Origin: Rhodocollybia butyracea
Taxonomy: Eukaryota > Basidiomycota > Agaricomycetes > Agaricales > Omphalotaceae
Direction: 5' to 3'
NCBI GenBank assembly: GCA_015501585.1
Contig: JADNRY010000006.1
Coordinates: forward strand, 372,001 to 436,000
Length of the DNA: 64,000 bases
Part shown: piece after piece, positions 46,924 through 56,100 of the stretch
Layout of the letters: each line of letters opens with the position of its first letter
How positions within the stretch are numbered: the stretch's first letter is position 1
Translations under genes and position numbers: made by a program
The notes under the pieces: generated by a model
Database searches by the model: none
The model's input: the letters and a program-made list of their open reading frames with translations, nothing else
What the model was told of the DNA's origin: nothing

Positions 46924-49900
46924 TTATCCACTATCAGAATCCTCATCCTCTCCTTCCGAGCCGTAGTCCAACGGAATGCCTGAGATAGCTGTAGTCCAAA
47001 GCTGTATGGCTTCGTGGATAAATTTTGCCGTGGAAGAGACATCCGACCAGGAAAAAATACGCCGTTTGAGATAAAGTAACGCATCCCCATCACTGAGCTG
47101 GCCATGTGGGATCGAAGTGAGCGGGGACAATGTAGCAATGGCACGGAAATGGACACGTAGGTGAACCAAAGGAGGAATTGCCGTGCATTGCAGGAGAACA
47201 TGTTCGGGTGTCTCAAACGGCGCGTGACATAAACGACACGAGAAATCGGTTGGTAACTGTCCAGCGGTAAGGGTACATTTGCCAGGTGTGGCCTGAAAAA
47301 GGCCGGGAGCCAAGGAACCACATAAGAGACGAGTGATGGAAAGCCGATGGCGAAAGTTTTTAACTTGTAAGAGGTAATGACGAAGATGTAATGGTAAAGC
47401 CAACGATGGACCCGTTTCCTGTGGTTCGAGCCGATCTTTCAGGAGGCGTAATTTGCTCATAGAATTAAGGTCGTTATTCAGATGGTGAAACGTTGTATTA
47501 GAAATGTCAGTGATAATAGAGCGAATATGTGGAGGAGACAAGTCCCTCAGAGGAGGGAGGCGATCCTGAGAGCCTGGCAAATTGGAGATTGCCCAATCGA
47601 CATCCATAAGCCAACACGGATGACCGTTAGAGCGTAAGTTATTGTTCGCTACTAAAGCGAGGGCAATGAGGCTATTGTCCGGTGCCGAAACAAGATAAGA
47701 AAGGAATTTGAGACAAAGTTCCAATCGGCGGGTCCGGAGAGGCAAAAGACCAAGTTCGGTGAAGAGAGGAGAGATGGTGGAGTGATGAGGAAGACCAAGG
47801 ATGCGACGAAGACACCGCGTTTGAATGTCAAATAAAGGATTCATTACTGATGAATCCACGTCGACGGCGACGTCGCAGCCATGAGTGAGGTGGCAATCAA
47901 TGAGAGAAAAGTAAAGGAGCCGAGCGACATGAGGAGGGATCCGTGACCTGCCAACTAACCGTTCGCATCCAAAAACACTTCTGGCGGAAGCGACGGCGGC
48001 TTCAGACTTCTTTCTATAATGTGTTGCAAAGATGTCGCGTGAAGAGGATTGTAGCCAGACGCCAACGTAAGGCCAGGATTGTTTTAGTTGAAGAGGGCAG
48101 TTGGAGAGTGTGAGACGGGGAAGCGGGTTGGGCAAAGGCCCAAAAATCATAAACACGGATTTTTTCACATCGAGTGAAAGGAAATTGTCGTCACACCAGG
48201 ATTCGAGCTCGTGAAGGTGTCTTTGGAGGCCATGAGGTGTTCGCGAGATAATTGCAATGTCGTCTGCATGTTCCAAGTGAGAAATAGTAATTCCACAGAG
48301 ATCGGCGTCATCTGGATCGGGAGTGAGGTGAAGAGATGAGAGAAATAAATTCCAGAGTGTTGGAGAAGCTGGATCGCCCATTAGGACGCCGCATAGGGCG
48401 TGAAAGCACTCGGAAAGTTCGCCATTCTGGAGAATCGTATATGACATATGGTCATACAAAGTTCTGAGCCAATCAAAGTAGCGGCCAGTCAGTCCATAGT
48501 CATATAGTTTATTCCAGAGGCGATGTTGGTTTGTCGATGGAAACGCGTTTGAAATGTCGATGAAGGCAACATATAGAGTCTCACCTCTCGACCTCGTATC
48601 ATCTATTAGTGTCCGTAGGATGAACACATTATTGTTTGTTCTGTGGTGTTCCCGGAAACCGTTCTGGGAGGGAGGAATGATGCCAGCCTGTTCGGCTGCA
48701 TCGGAGAGCTTCATATGAATAATGAGTGTCAAGAGCTTCAAGATGCAGCTCTCAAGTCCTACAGCACGGTATTCACTTGGATTAGTGAAGTCGCGTCTAC
48801 CTCGCTTGCGGATGGCTTCAATAAGTGTGGTCAGCCAAGCAGAAGGGACTTCACCGGCGTCGACACAGGCGTTAAGAAGATCGCATAGGATTTGGTTATC
48901 AAGGTCGAGTATCCAAGAATAAGAGGACCCATCAACCCCCGTGGCGCGCGAGGGCTTTGACCGCATGAGGTGAGCTTTGGCCCGCTCAATATCATGTAAT
49001 GTGAGCCGTTCGTTGAGTGTCGGGAAGATGGAGGGCTTTGACACTTTAACGCGCTCGCACAAGTTGCACTCACGAGTCAGGCGATCTTGTAACGGCTGAG
49101 GGACGTTCTTAGGCGGGTTCATTCGTGGAATGAAGCACTCGGTGAGGCTCGACAAAGACACTAGAGTAGGAGCATTGCCTGGGTAGCGAAGGCGCTTGTA
49201 AAGTCTCCAGAATGCACCCGAATCGGAAGAGCATTCGATGAGGCGGTGCAGGATCCCATCCTGAAGTTGTCGCTTGAATGACCTGTGTCGGTGGTTGCGG
49301 TGGAAGGAACGTTGGCGAGATGGGTGTGGTTTGCAGGGAGCTGGGTCTTCAGGGAGATCTGTATAGACCTTTGGATATCCTAGCGGGACCGTAAAAGGGA
49401 TAGGAGCGGGCACATGGTAGTAGTCTGTAGGAGAAAAGGGGATGGGTAGGGGCAGTCCTGCGCCGTGTTTTGCCAAGGCATCTGCGGCATCGTTGTGTTT
49501 ATTACCAGAGTGACCTTTAACATGATGGAAGCGGATAGGAGCTGAGCGTGCCGCGATCCAGCTTGCGATCAGTCTGAGAAGGTCACCGTTGACGCAAACC
49601 CATCCGCATTTAGCATTGCGGATAGACCAATGTACAAGGGAGTGTATCACGTACGTGGAGTCTGTGAAGATGTCCAGTACGCGATGTAGCGGGGTCTTTT
49701 GTACCGTCAGTAATATTGAGTAAAGTTCTGCCCGGTTGTTGGAAGGTGTTCCCGTCACCCGTGCAGTGGTGTTGAAGGGGTGAGCGGGGCCCGCGTAAAT
49801 CCCTGCGCCCGCTGTAGCACCTAGTTGTCCATTATTGGTAGCCGACCCATCAGCGTAAACCTTCAGACCATGTGTTCCAGCATGAGTGGGGTCGAGGTTA

Positions 49901-50898
49901 CTGAAACCGTATAGTTTCCCTAGTTCGTCACTGGCCTCGGGAGGGGAGGTATGTAGAACCTCGTCGAGAAGGTGGTCAAGGTGCGTTACCAATGGTAAAG
50001 TGAATTCGGGACGCTTCCGTTTCATAGATGGAGGAGGAGGGAGAGTGGAGCGTGGTGAAAGGATCTGCAAAGATAGGAACGCGTGGTCAGACCACCTCGT
50101 TCTATCTGAGATATCAAAGGAGGCGATGTTAGAGGAGCTATAGGCTGAGCAGATGCCATAGTCAATGACCGAGGTGTTGTATATCCCATCCCGTTTTTGA
50201 AACGAGGTCCAGCGAGAGTGGGTGCCCAGGATGTGCTCTGAACCATTCAGAATGGTTAAGTTGAGGTCGTCGCATAGAGTCAGAAGGTGTGATCCTCGGG
50301 AAGAGCAGTGAGTATCGGGTGAAGTCCGAGATGGGTGTGCGGCGTTTGGCCGAAGGGAGCCGGTGCGGGCGTTAAGGTCTCCTAGAATGAAAAAAGGTTT
50401 GTCAAGGTTAGCGGCGAGTGTGCAGATCTCTCTGAAGGCATCCCATGGGGATGTATCAGTCCACCGGGACCAGTCAAACTTGGAGATTGAAGGAAGAAGG
50501 TATGCGTTAATGAAGAGAATACCTTCCACTTCGACTGTCACAATGTCGGGCCCACAGAGGTCCTCGTGTAACGTTGCATGTAGGTCCGAGCGGACAAAGC
50601 TAGCGACCCCACCAGAGGGATCATCGAAGTATTCCGTCGGTCGAGCTTGAGAAAAAACAGAAAAATTATCTGGGGCGTGCCATACCTCATCAGGATATAA
50701 GTCAGTTTCCTGGATACATGCAATGTGAACGTTGTCCAGTAACTCGCAGAACTCAGAGTGGAGAAGGTTAGATTGAAGACGGCCCCCCAAATTGAAGCTA
50801 AGAATGTTCAAATTACCCGTAGTACTAATACAATTAGGAGAAATACTATGGTGCGGCGAGGGAGCGCAATCAATCAAAGACTTCCCCACTGCTAACCG
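46924..50898 (-). CDS. LINE ORF2: APE endonuclease - RNase H - reverse transcriptase - CCHC
   Basis: About 1,324 codons open from the codon after the ORF1 stop. Numbering below counts the GTG at 50889 as 1. The APE-type endonuclease (about 25-275) has N33, E61 (IQETDL), D171/N173 (LGDLNA) and D268/H269 (SDH). RNase H (about 340-475) has D347 (YADGSA), E388 (NRAELY), D410 (FTDST), H460 and D470 (NDAADALAKHG), so all catalytic residues are present. The reverse transcriptase (about 620-900) has D778 (FIDISNAF) and HADD with D876/D877. Near the C-terminus CRLCHAPFETPEHVLLQC is a CCHC finger. RNase H usually follows RT in LINEs; here it precedes it. There is no AUG before residue 289, inside the linker after the endonuclease, so expression must depend on ORF1. 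Confidence 0.92.
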   Translation of the reverse strand, partial: RLAVGKSLIDCAPSPHHSISPNCISTTGNLNILSFNLGGRLQSNLLHSEFCELLDNVHIACIQETDLYPDEVWHAPDNFSVFSQARPTEYFDDPSGGVASFVRSDLHATLHEDLCGPDIVTVEVEGILFINAYLLPSISKFDWSRWTDTSPWDAFREICTLAANLDKPFFILGDLNARTGSLRPNAAHPSRTSPDTHCSSRGSHLLTLCDDLNLTILNGSEHILGTHSRWTSFQKRDGIYNTSVIDYGICSAYSSSNIASFDISDRTRWSDHAFLSLQILSPRSTLPPPPSMKRKRPEFTLPLVTHLDHLLDEVLHTSPPEASDELGKLYGFSNLDPTHAGTHGLKVYADGSATNNGQLGATAGAGIYAGPAHPFNTTARVTGTPSNNRAELYSILLTVQKTPLHRVLDIFTDSTYVIHSLVHWSIRNAKCGWVCVNGDLLRLIASWIAARSAPIRFHHVKGHSGNKHNDAADALAKHGAGLPLPIPFSPTDYYHVPAPIPFTVPLGYPKVYTDLPEDPAPCKPHPSRQRSFHRNHRHRSFKRQLQDGILHRLIECSSDSGAFWRLYKRLRYPGNAPTLVSLSSLTECFIPRMNPPKNVPQPLQDRLTRECNLCERVKVSKPSIFPTLNERLTLHDIERAKAHLMRSKPSRATGVDGSSYSWILDLDNQILCDLLNACVDAGEVPSAWLTTLIEAIRKRGRRDFTNPSEYRAVGLESCILKLLTLIIHMKLSDAAEQAGIIPPSQNGFREHHRTNNNVFILRTLIDDTRSRGETLYVAFIDISNAFPSTNQHRLWNKLYDYGLTGRYFDWLRTLYDHMSYTILQNGELSECFHALCGVLMGDPASPTLWNLFLSSLHLTPDPDDADLCGITISHLEHADDIAIISRTPHGLQRHLHELESWCDDNFLSLDVKKSVFMIFGPLPNPLPRLTLSNCPLQLKQSWPYVGVWLQSSSRDIFATHYRKKSEAAVASARSVFGCERLVGRSRIPPHVARLLYFSLIDCHLTHGCDVAVDVDSSVMNPLFDIQTRCLRRILGLPHHSTISPLFTELGLLPLRTRRLELCLKFLSYLVSAPDNSLIALALVANNNLRSNGHPCWLMDVDWAISNLPGSQDRLPPLRDLSPPHIRSIITDISNTTFHHLNNDLNSMSKLRLLKDRLEPQETGPSLALPLHLRHYLLQVKNFRHRLSITRLLCGSLAPGLFQATPGKCTLTAGQLPTDFSCRLCHAPFETPEHVLLQCTAIPPLVHLRVHFRAIATLSPLTSIPHGQLSDGDALLYLKRRIFSWSDVSSTAKFIHEAIQLWTTAISGIPLDYGSEGEDEDSDSG

Positions 50899-52289
50899 TC
50901 ATTCGGAGGGTGACTGGTAGGAGACGTTGAATGCAGCGTTGTTGACAATCCGGGACCGGTGGCTATCCCAAGCGTTAACGAATGCTAACGCCTGAGAGGC
51001 ATTAGTAAAGAACAGACGCACCTGGCGTCTGGCGGGCCCAGTGTGTCGAATACGGTAGGGGAATGTCAATGGCGTGGCTGCGTTATCCAACAGGTCAAAC
51101 CAGGTGTGGAAGAAGGCACGGAGAGCTCTACCTTTCCCGCGGAATTTCCAAGTTTCGGTGGAGATACGAACTGTCGATCCCGGGAATGTGTTGTGATTGG
51201 TAGAGGGCGTGGAAGAAGGTGTGCCAGTTCTTCGACGTTTTGGTGTTGGTTCCATAAATGACGGGGATGCGGGTCGGCGAGATATACGGTTTCGGAGAGG
51301 CACGGGATTTTGAGGCGCGACAGAAGGTGGGGTGTCCGAGACCATGTGCGGCGACGGCGAGGGAGAACGATCCTGGGTGAGGCTGAAGGTTGCCTCTGGG
51401 ACCCATGACAGGGAGAGTCGAAGTCGGAGTCGGGGTTTCGTGGATTGCTGAAGATGTCTGAAGTACCCCACAGTGGGTGGTCAGGTGTGTTTTGTGTGGT
51501 AGGGGGAGATGACGAGCCAGGGGAGCTGGCGCGTGTATACGAGAGTAGCTGTCCACTAGGACCGGGAGGCTGTTGTTCCAGTTGATCCAGTCGCTGAAGG
51601 ATGGCGTCGTAGGGAGGTTGTAAGCTCTCAATGTCGTGGACCCGTGTCTGTAGGTCGTTGACATCAGTGCGGAGAGCGGTCACATCCTGTCCCAGAGATT
51701 GCTGTGCGTGGTCGTAGGTCTCGTCATGTTGGTGAAGACTGTCGTTAAGGTTTCGAATGAGATTGCTCGCCATGGATGACTCTGTACGAATCATCCCTTC
51801 GAGGCGTAAGTCATTGCTGTCCGAGCGATATCTGGTGGTTGCAGCAGATTCCTTCGTTCCCGAGGTGTTCGGGATGAGCCTGGATTCTGCAGGGTAGTGC
51901 AACGTAGGCAGATTTAATGAAGACTGGGGAGAGACAGTCTTCGACGGCGTGACCTTCGAGGCTTTTCCCTTAGCGGAGATAGCTTTTTTCGAGGCTTTCC
52001 CGGAAGGGGTCAACGTAGTAATGCTGCCAGCGTTACTCGGGGAAGGGCTGCGGCGCGGTTCCGAGGGATTGTCGTCATCGAGAAGATGTGTAAAGGATGT
52101 GGCAGATTGCCTAGCGAGGGATCGGTTTGCTGAGGAAGTAGGAGCGGGAAGAGGAGTAGGTGAAGGACGGCTTTCCAGTGTTACGGCTGAGGTGCTGGCC
52201 TGGGGTTGTTGTGCATATGGCACATATTGGTCCTGGATCCTACTCAGTCTGACCGTGTCCTCGATGAGTTCTTCGATGGACTTTGCCAT
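50899..52289 (-). CDS. LINE ORF1 (gag-like), in two overlapping frames
   Basis: The ATG at 52289 opens a frame that runs to 51066, starting MAKSIEELIEDTVRLSRIQD, then Ser/Pro-rich and basic sequence and a coiled-coil-like stretch (DVTALRTDVNDLQTRVHDIE). The convincing C-terminal part lies in the -1 frame (51471-50899): RGKGRALRAFFHTWFDLL, RIRHTGPARRQVRLFFTNAS and QALAFVNAWDSHRS, with the feel of an RNA-binding RRM-like fold. Joining the two needs a -1 shift somewhere around 51,470-51,380. This is a lesion, a sequence error or frameshifting. The second frame ends in a UGA at 50901-50899, directly in frame with ORF2. Confidence 0.7.
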
Positions 52290-52849
52290 TCTGTGGTTAG
52301 AGATGGTATGTCTCAGAATGTCTCAGGTAGCGATTGGTGGTGGAAGTCGGGCAGCGGCTGAGACTTTTGTAGAGCGTGCGCGTGAAGAGTGAAGAATGAA
52401 GAAAGAAAGCGTTAACGTTGTCGAAGTACGAAGTTGCGGCGATGAGCTCGATGATTTTCGGCGTAATGTGATGGTGATAGAGCATGAGAGGATGGCGGAT
52501 GTTGTGCATGTTTTTTTTTGCATTTGATACGCTGTTTTACGTTTCTGTCGAAGTTCCATATCTTGTTCGCGGAGCGTAAGGAGAGTACGGATGATTCATC
52601 GAGACAGACAAGGTGAATTATAATCTTGCCGAATTTGTGTGAAGCCTTTGACTAACGTGCTTGAATCTGGAAATGAGTCGTGCGATCTCTCTTGATCGCA
52701 GAACATTTACGCATGCTTCCGACTGAGGTAACTCTTCACTTTTCATATACTCTTGTTTTATGTTTAGCTCTTCGTGATAGCTGTACCAGTACCAGTTATG
52801 GAAGATTTTGCATGTTGGATAGATGCGATTTTCATTCTGGTATCATTAT
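52290..52849 (-). other. LINE 5' untranslated region
   Basis: About 560 bp between the ORF1 start and the 3' tRNA half. It must hold the element's internal promoter, unless the element uses the tRNA promoter or a host transcript. Small ORFs here show no conservation features. Confidence 0.5.
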
Positions 52850-52919
52850 AGGCGTCAGACTCTTAGGCGGGTTACATCTAGGTATCTGAAGGCTGCGAGT
52901 TCGACCCTCGCGGTGGGCT
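52850..52919 (+). tRNA. tRNA-Lys(CTT), 3' part with an 18 nt anticodon-loop intron
   Basis: TCAGA (52855-52859) and TCTGA (52885-52889) form the anticodon stem. The loop reads C-T-CTT-A then A38, so the anticodon is CTT (lysine). An 18 nt intron (52866-52883) lies after position 37, the canonical place. The variable loop AGGCT, T-stem GCGAG/CTCGC with loop TTCGACC (box B) and acceptor strand GGTGGGC (52912-52918) follow, with T as discriminator. Before the anticodon stem, AGGC pairs with the D-stem GCTC 46 kb-side half at three of four positions. The gene cannot be functional while interrupted. Confidence 0.8.
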
Positions 52920-53187
52920 ATAAGTATCCCGAACATGTCATTAACTAATGACTGTAATTTTTGGTTTAACCTTTTCACAAGTCTTATATTCTTTTGGTGT
53001 ACATATATTGTATAAGCAAAGCTATTTTACCGTTGCTGAAACACTAAACCAGTTCTCAACTTCTCATTGTCCTCCGGCGTCTCTCCACGGGCCGAGCCAT
53101 GCTTCTTTGGTTGCTTATGTCAAGGCGCCTTTTCCCGTATATCGGTCCCACTCAGACTATTTTCTTACCGTCCAACGTCGAGCGAGA

Positions 53188-56100
53188 ATGGACGTTATAA
53201 ACACTGTACGGACATGTGTTGGTACATGGAACTCTGGTGGGGAGACGGAATGGTGCGTTGTTGCTTGAACTTTGCAATAGTTTTGAAACTGAACTCTTAT
53301 TTGACCACAGTCGGAACATGCTCATTGCGCCTCATTGTAATCCCTCTGACCCGGGATGCCTCAATGTTCTGACGACAGCCTACAATACTCTGCTCTCATA
53401 TACGCTCGTTACATGGTCCTCCAAGCAGACACTTACTGCTGATGCATTTGTCTCATTCATACGCTCAATTCTGGATAATTTGCCTTCGACTTCATCTTCC
53501 AGTGCGACTTCGAATACCGCGGTATTTGGGGAACACATAGTGGACTTGTTGTGGAGCATAGATGTGGAACTAGACGAGACCCTCGCCGATGTCAAGGCTA
53601 CGATTACTAGCTGTGGCGAACAAAGTGCTGACAAGCAGCAGCCTATTCTAGCCAAGGCAAACAAAGTGAAGCAGAATGCAGAGGCAGATAAAGCTACTCT
53701 TGTGTCAATATTAAGTAAACTACTGGTATGTTCTGCGCTGCTGGTGTGTGTATGTTCTGATTTTGTGGGCCAGGATTTCGGTGTTGTAAATCCCACTTTT
53801 TGTCGGGAACGACTAGATACCACTATGGCTGAAGGCGCCGGGCTCTTCGTCAAAAATGTTATCGAGAAAAAGGAAATTAGGCTGCGAACTGGCTTGTTGT
53901 GAGTCTTAGTGCTCTCATTACTAAACTTTGAACTCATTTTGTTCGTTCCAAGTTACAAACAAAACAAATTCAACCTTTTACGGGAACAATCAGAAGGTTA
54001 CAGTAAACTTACGGTTGAACTCACAAACGCATTAGGCATCGGCCACTCGCCTCTGACCGCTCGACCGTCAGAGTCGCTGGAAACCATCCAGCACCGCGCT
54101 TGTCTTGTTTGGGAAAAAATTATCAGTCTCATAGGCTTTTTTGACCTGGATCCCAACAAAGCTCTGGACATCATTCTGGATGTAATGTCCTCCAATTTGG
54201 CATCTCATTACACATTTTTCCTTGCTTTGTTGTCCTTTTCGCCCTGGGCACGGCCGTTGAGGCTACAACACGAAGATCAAATTTCGACGGATGCATTCCC
54301 AGGCCGATTTCATGGTAAAACGCTGGATGAGATCCTAAATTTGGCTTCGCCTAGCTTTTCTTCTGGCGACATGCCTCATGGATCCCGCGTCCTTGCTCAA
54401 ATTTTAGGATTCAAATTCAACTACTATCAATCGCCTGAGGCTCCGGACCCTCCGAAATCCCTATATCTAGCCGCAGCTCTTCTCATACGGGAAGGGTTTG
54501 TCGCCCTTGAAGATCTATACCCTCACGTACGCGCGATTCTGGTATTCTCATCATTCTATAACTGATAACCTACAATAGTTATCTCCTGTCGATTCTGAGA
54601 TGGAGAATGTCCGCTTGGCGTTTATGAAAGACGTTAAATCACGGATAGCATCGGCGAAAATGAGTCAATTGGCCATGGCTGCACCCTTGGAATCCACGAT
54701 GTCTTCTGCTCCTATGTCAACGAAGGTAAAAGCTACTATTACATCCGACGTGAAGGCGCCAGAGCCCAAAATTCTCCCGAACCAGAAAGCCGGGCTTCTA
54801 ATGGCCCTTCTTTCCGTAGGCGCGTTGAAACCAGCCATAGCCATTGTTTCAAGGTTTCCATGGATGGTAGATGCTCAACCAGAAATCGCCGATCTCTTCA
54901 TCCGCATCTTAAAGCATTCCATTTCGCTGTTGTATGAATCCCTTGTCGCCAAAGAGTATAATCCTGACTTTGTTCAACCTCGTTCACGGTTCGGTGCAAC
55001 AGGTGTGGCCCCTCCTCCTCCCCGCAAGCCCGTACTTTCTCTCTGGGCTCCTACTCCACCAAGTACCAGTACAACGGAATTCGTATTTTTCTTTCCAGAT
55101 TGGATTGAACAAGTACCTATATGTACAGGCCTGGAGGATCTGTTAGACGTCGTTGAACCCTTCATGCGGTTTATTGGACCTCATATATCTCGTGACCCGT
55201 TATTCCTTACTAAGTTTGTAAGATTGGGTCGCCAGCAAATACTTGCCACTGTGGGATCATTCATCATTTTTCGATAGGGTCGTGAACTGATTTCGGGTGA
55301 ACTTTAGGTTATCAACGATCCGATAACCAACAAACCCATTGGAGAACCAGATCAGGAACATCCCGTTCAACAATCCTGGTACAGGGTCACTCGACAGTAT
55401 CTTTTCCCCGCTCTACCGTTAATTCGGGGGAACGCAGTCTGCATCGTGGAGGTGTGGAATATTCTTAGGCTGTTTGACATCGAGTTGCGCTGGAAGCTTT
55501 ATGGAGAGTGGAGGTCGGAGATGTACAAGTCTCACCCTGAACTTCGTATTCGCCAAGTACAGGCAGACAGGGAATCAAAGGGTATCTTACGGCGACTCTC
55601 ACACAAAACTATTGACTCGCTCTCAGGTCCTCTCGCAAAGTTAGCACATTCCAATCCCTGCATCTTGTTCTCAAATGCTGTGAATCAAATCATGGCTTAC
55701 GATAATCTTGCTTCTGTTGTTGTACAAGCCCTAAAGAATGTCACAAATATGGGGTTTGAAGTTTTGATTTTCACGATCCTGGACGCTCTCGCCAATCCGC
55801 ACAAAGAGCGAGTCAAAGACGATGGTGTAAATACTTCTGACTGGTTGCAAAGTGAGTGTTGCATCATGTCTTATTTGAGCAGGGTTTCTCACATTCGTCT
55901 AGGTCTCGCCTCTTTTATTGGCATGCTGTTTCGTCGTTATAACACGAGCTTACACCCAGTTTTGACTTATATCAATCATCAACTTCAGAATGGGCAAACT
56001 ACCGAAATTGTTGTGCTGCGAGAACTGATATGGAAAATGGCCGGGATAGAGCCGTTACCCAGCTTGTCTGATTCACAGATCCAAGCAATGGCAGGGGGTC

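Larger units (their letters stand above)
46701..52849 (-). mobile_element. non-LTR retrotransposon (LINE) inserted in a tRNA-Lys gene
   Basis: A roughly 6.1 kb element read on the minus strand. From its 5' end it has a 560 bp untranslated leader, ORF1, ORF2 (endonuclease, RNase H, reverse transcriptase, CCHC), a short 3' UTR with hairpins, and a tail of TATAAGG units. It lies exactly between the two halves of a tRNA-Lys(CTT) gene. There are no long terminal repeats and no poly(A) tail. ORF2 is intact, so the insertion is probably recent. I recall the Inkcap and Deceiver clades of non-LTR elements being described from Agaricomycetes, but cannot confirm membership without a tree. The ends are set by the tRNA halves; the right end may be a few bases off. 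Confidence 0.88.

Noticed and set aside
46653..47321. 222-codon minus-strand ORF over the LINE 3' end
   Set aside because: It overlaps the end of ORF2 in another frame, runs through the hairpins and the tRNA half, and has no family features.
51420..51445. Programmed -1 frameshift at AAACCCC in ORF1
   Set aside because: The heptamer is in phase, but CCC in the second half is not a known efficient slippery triplet. An indel is simpler, so I list only the frame change.
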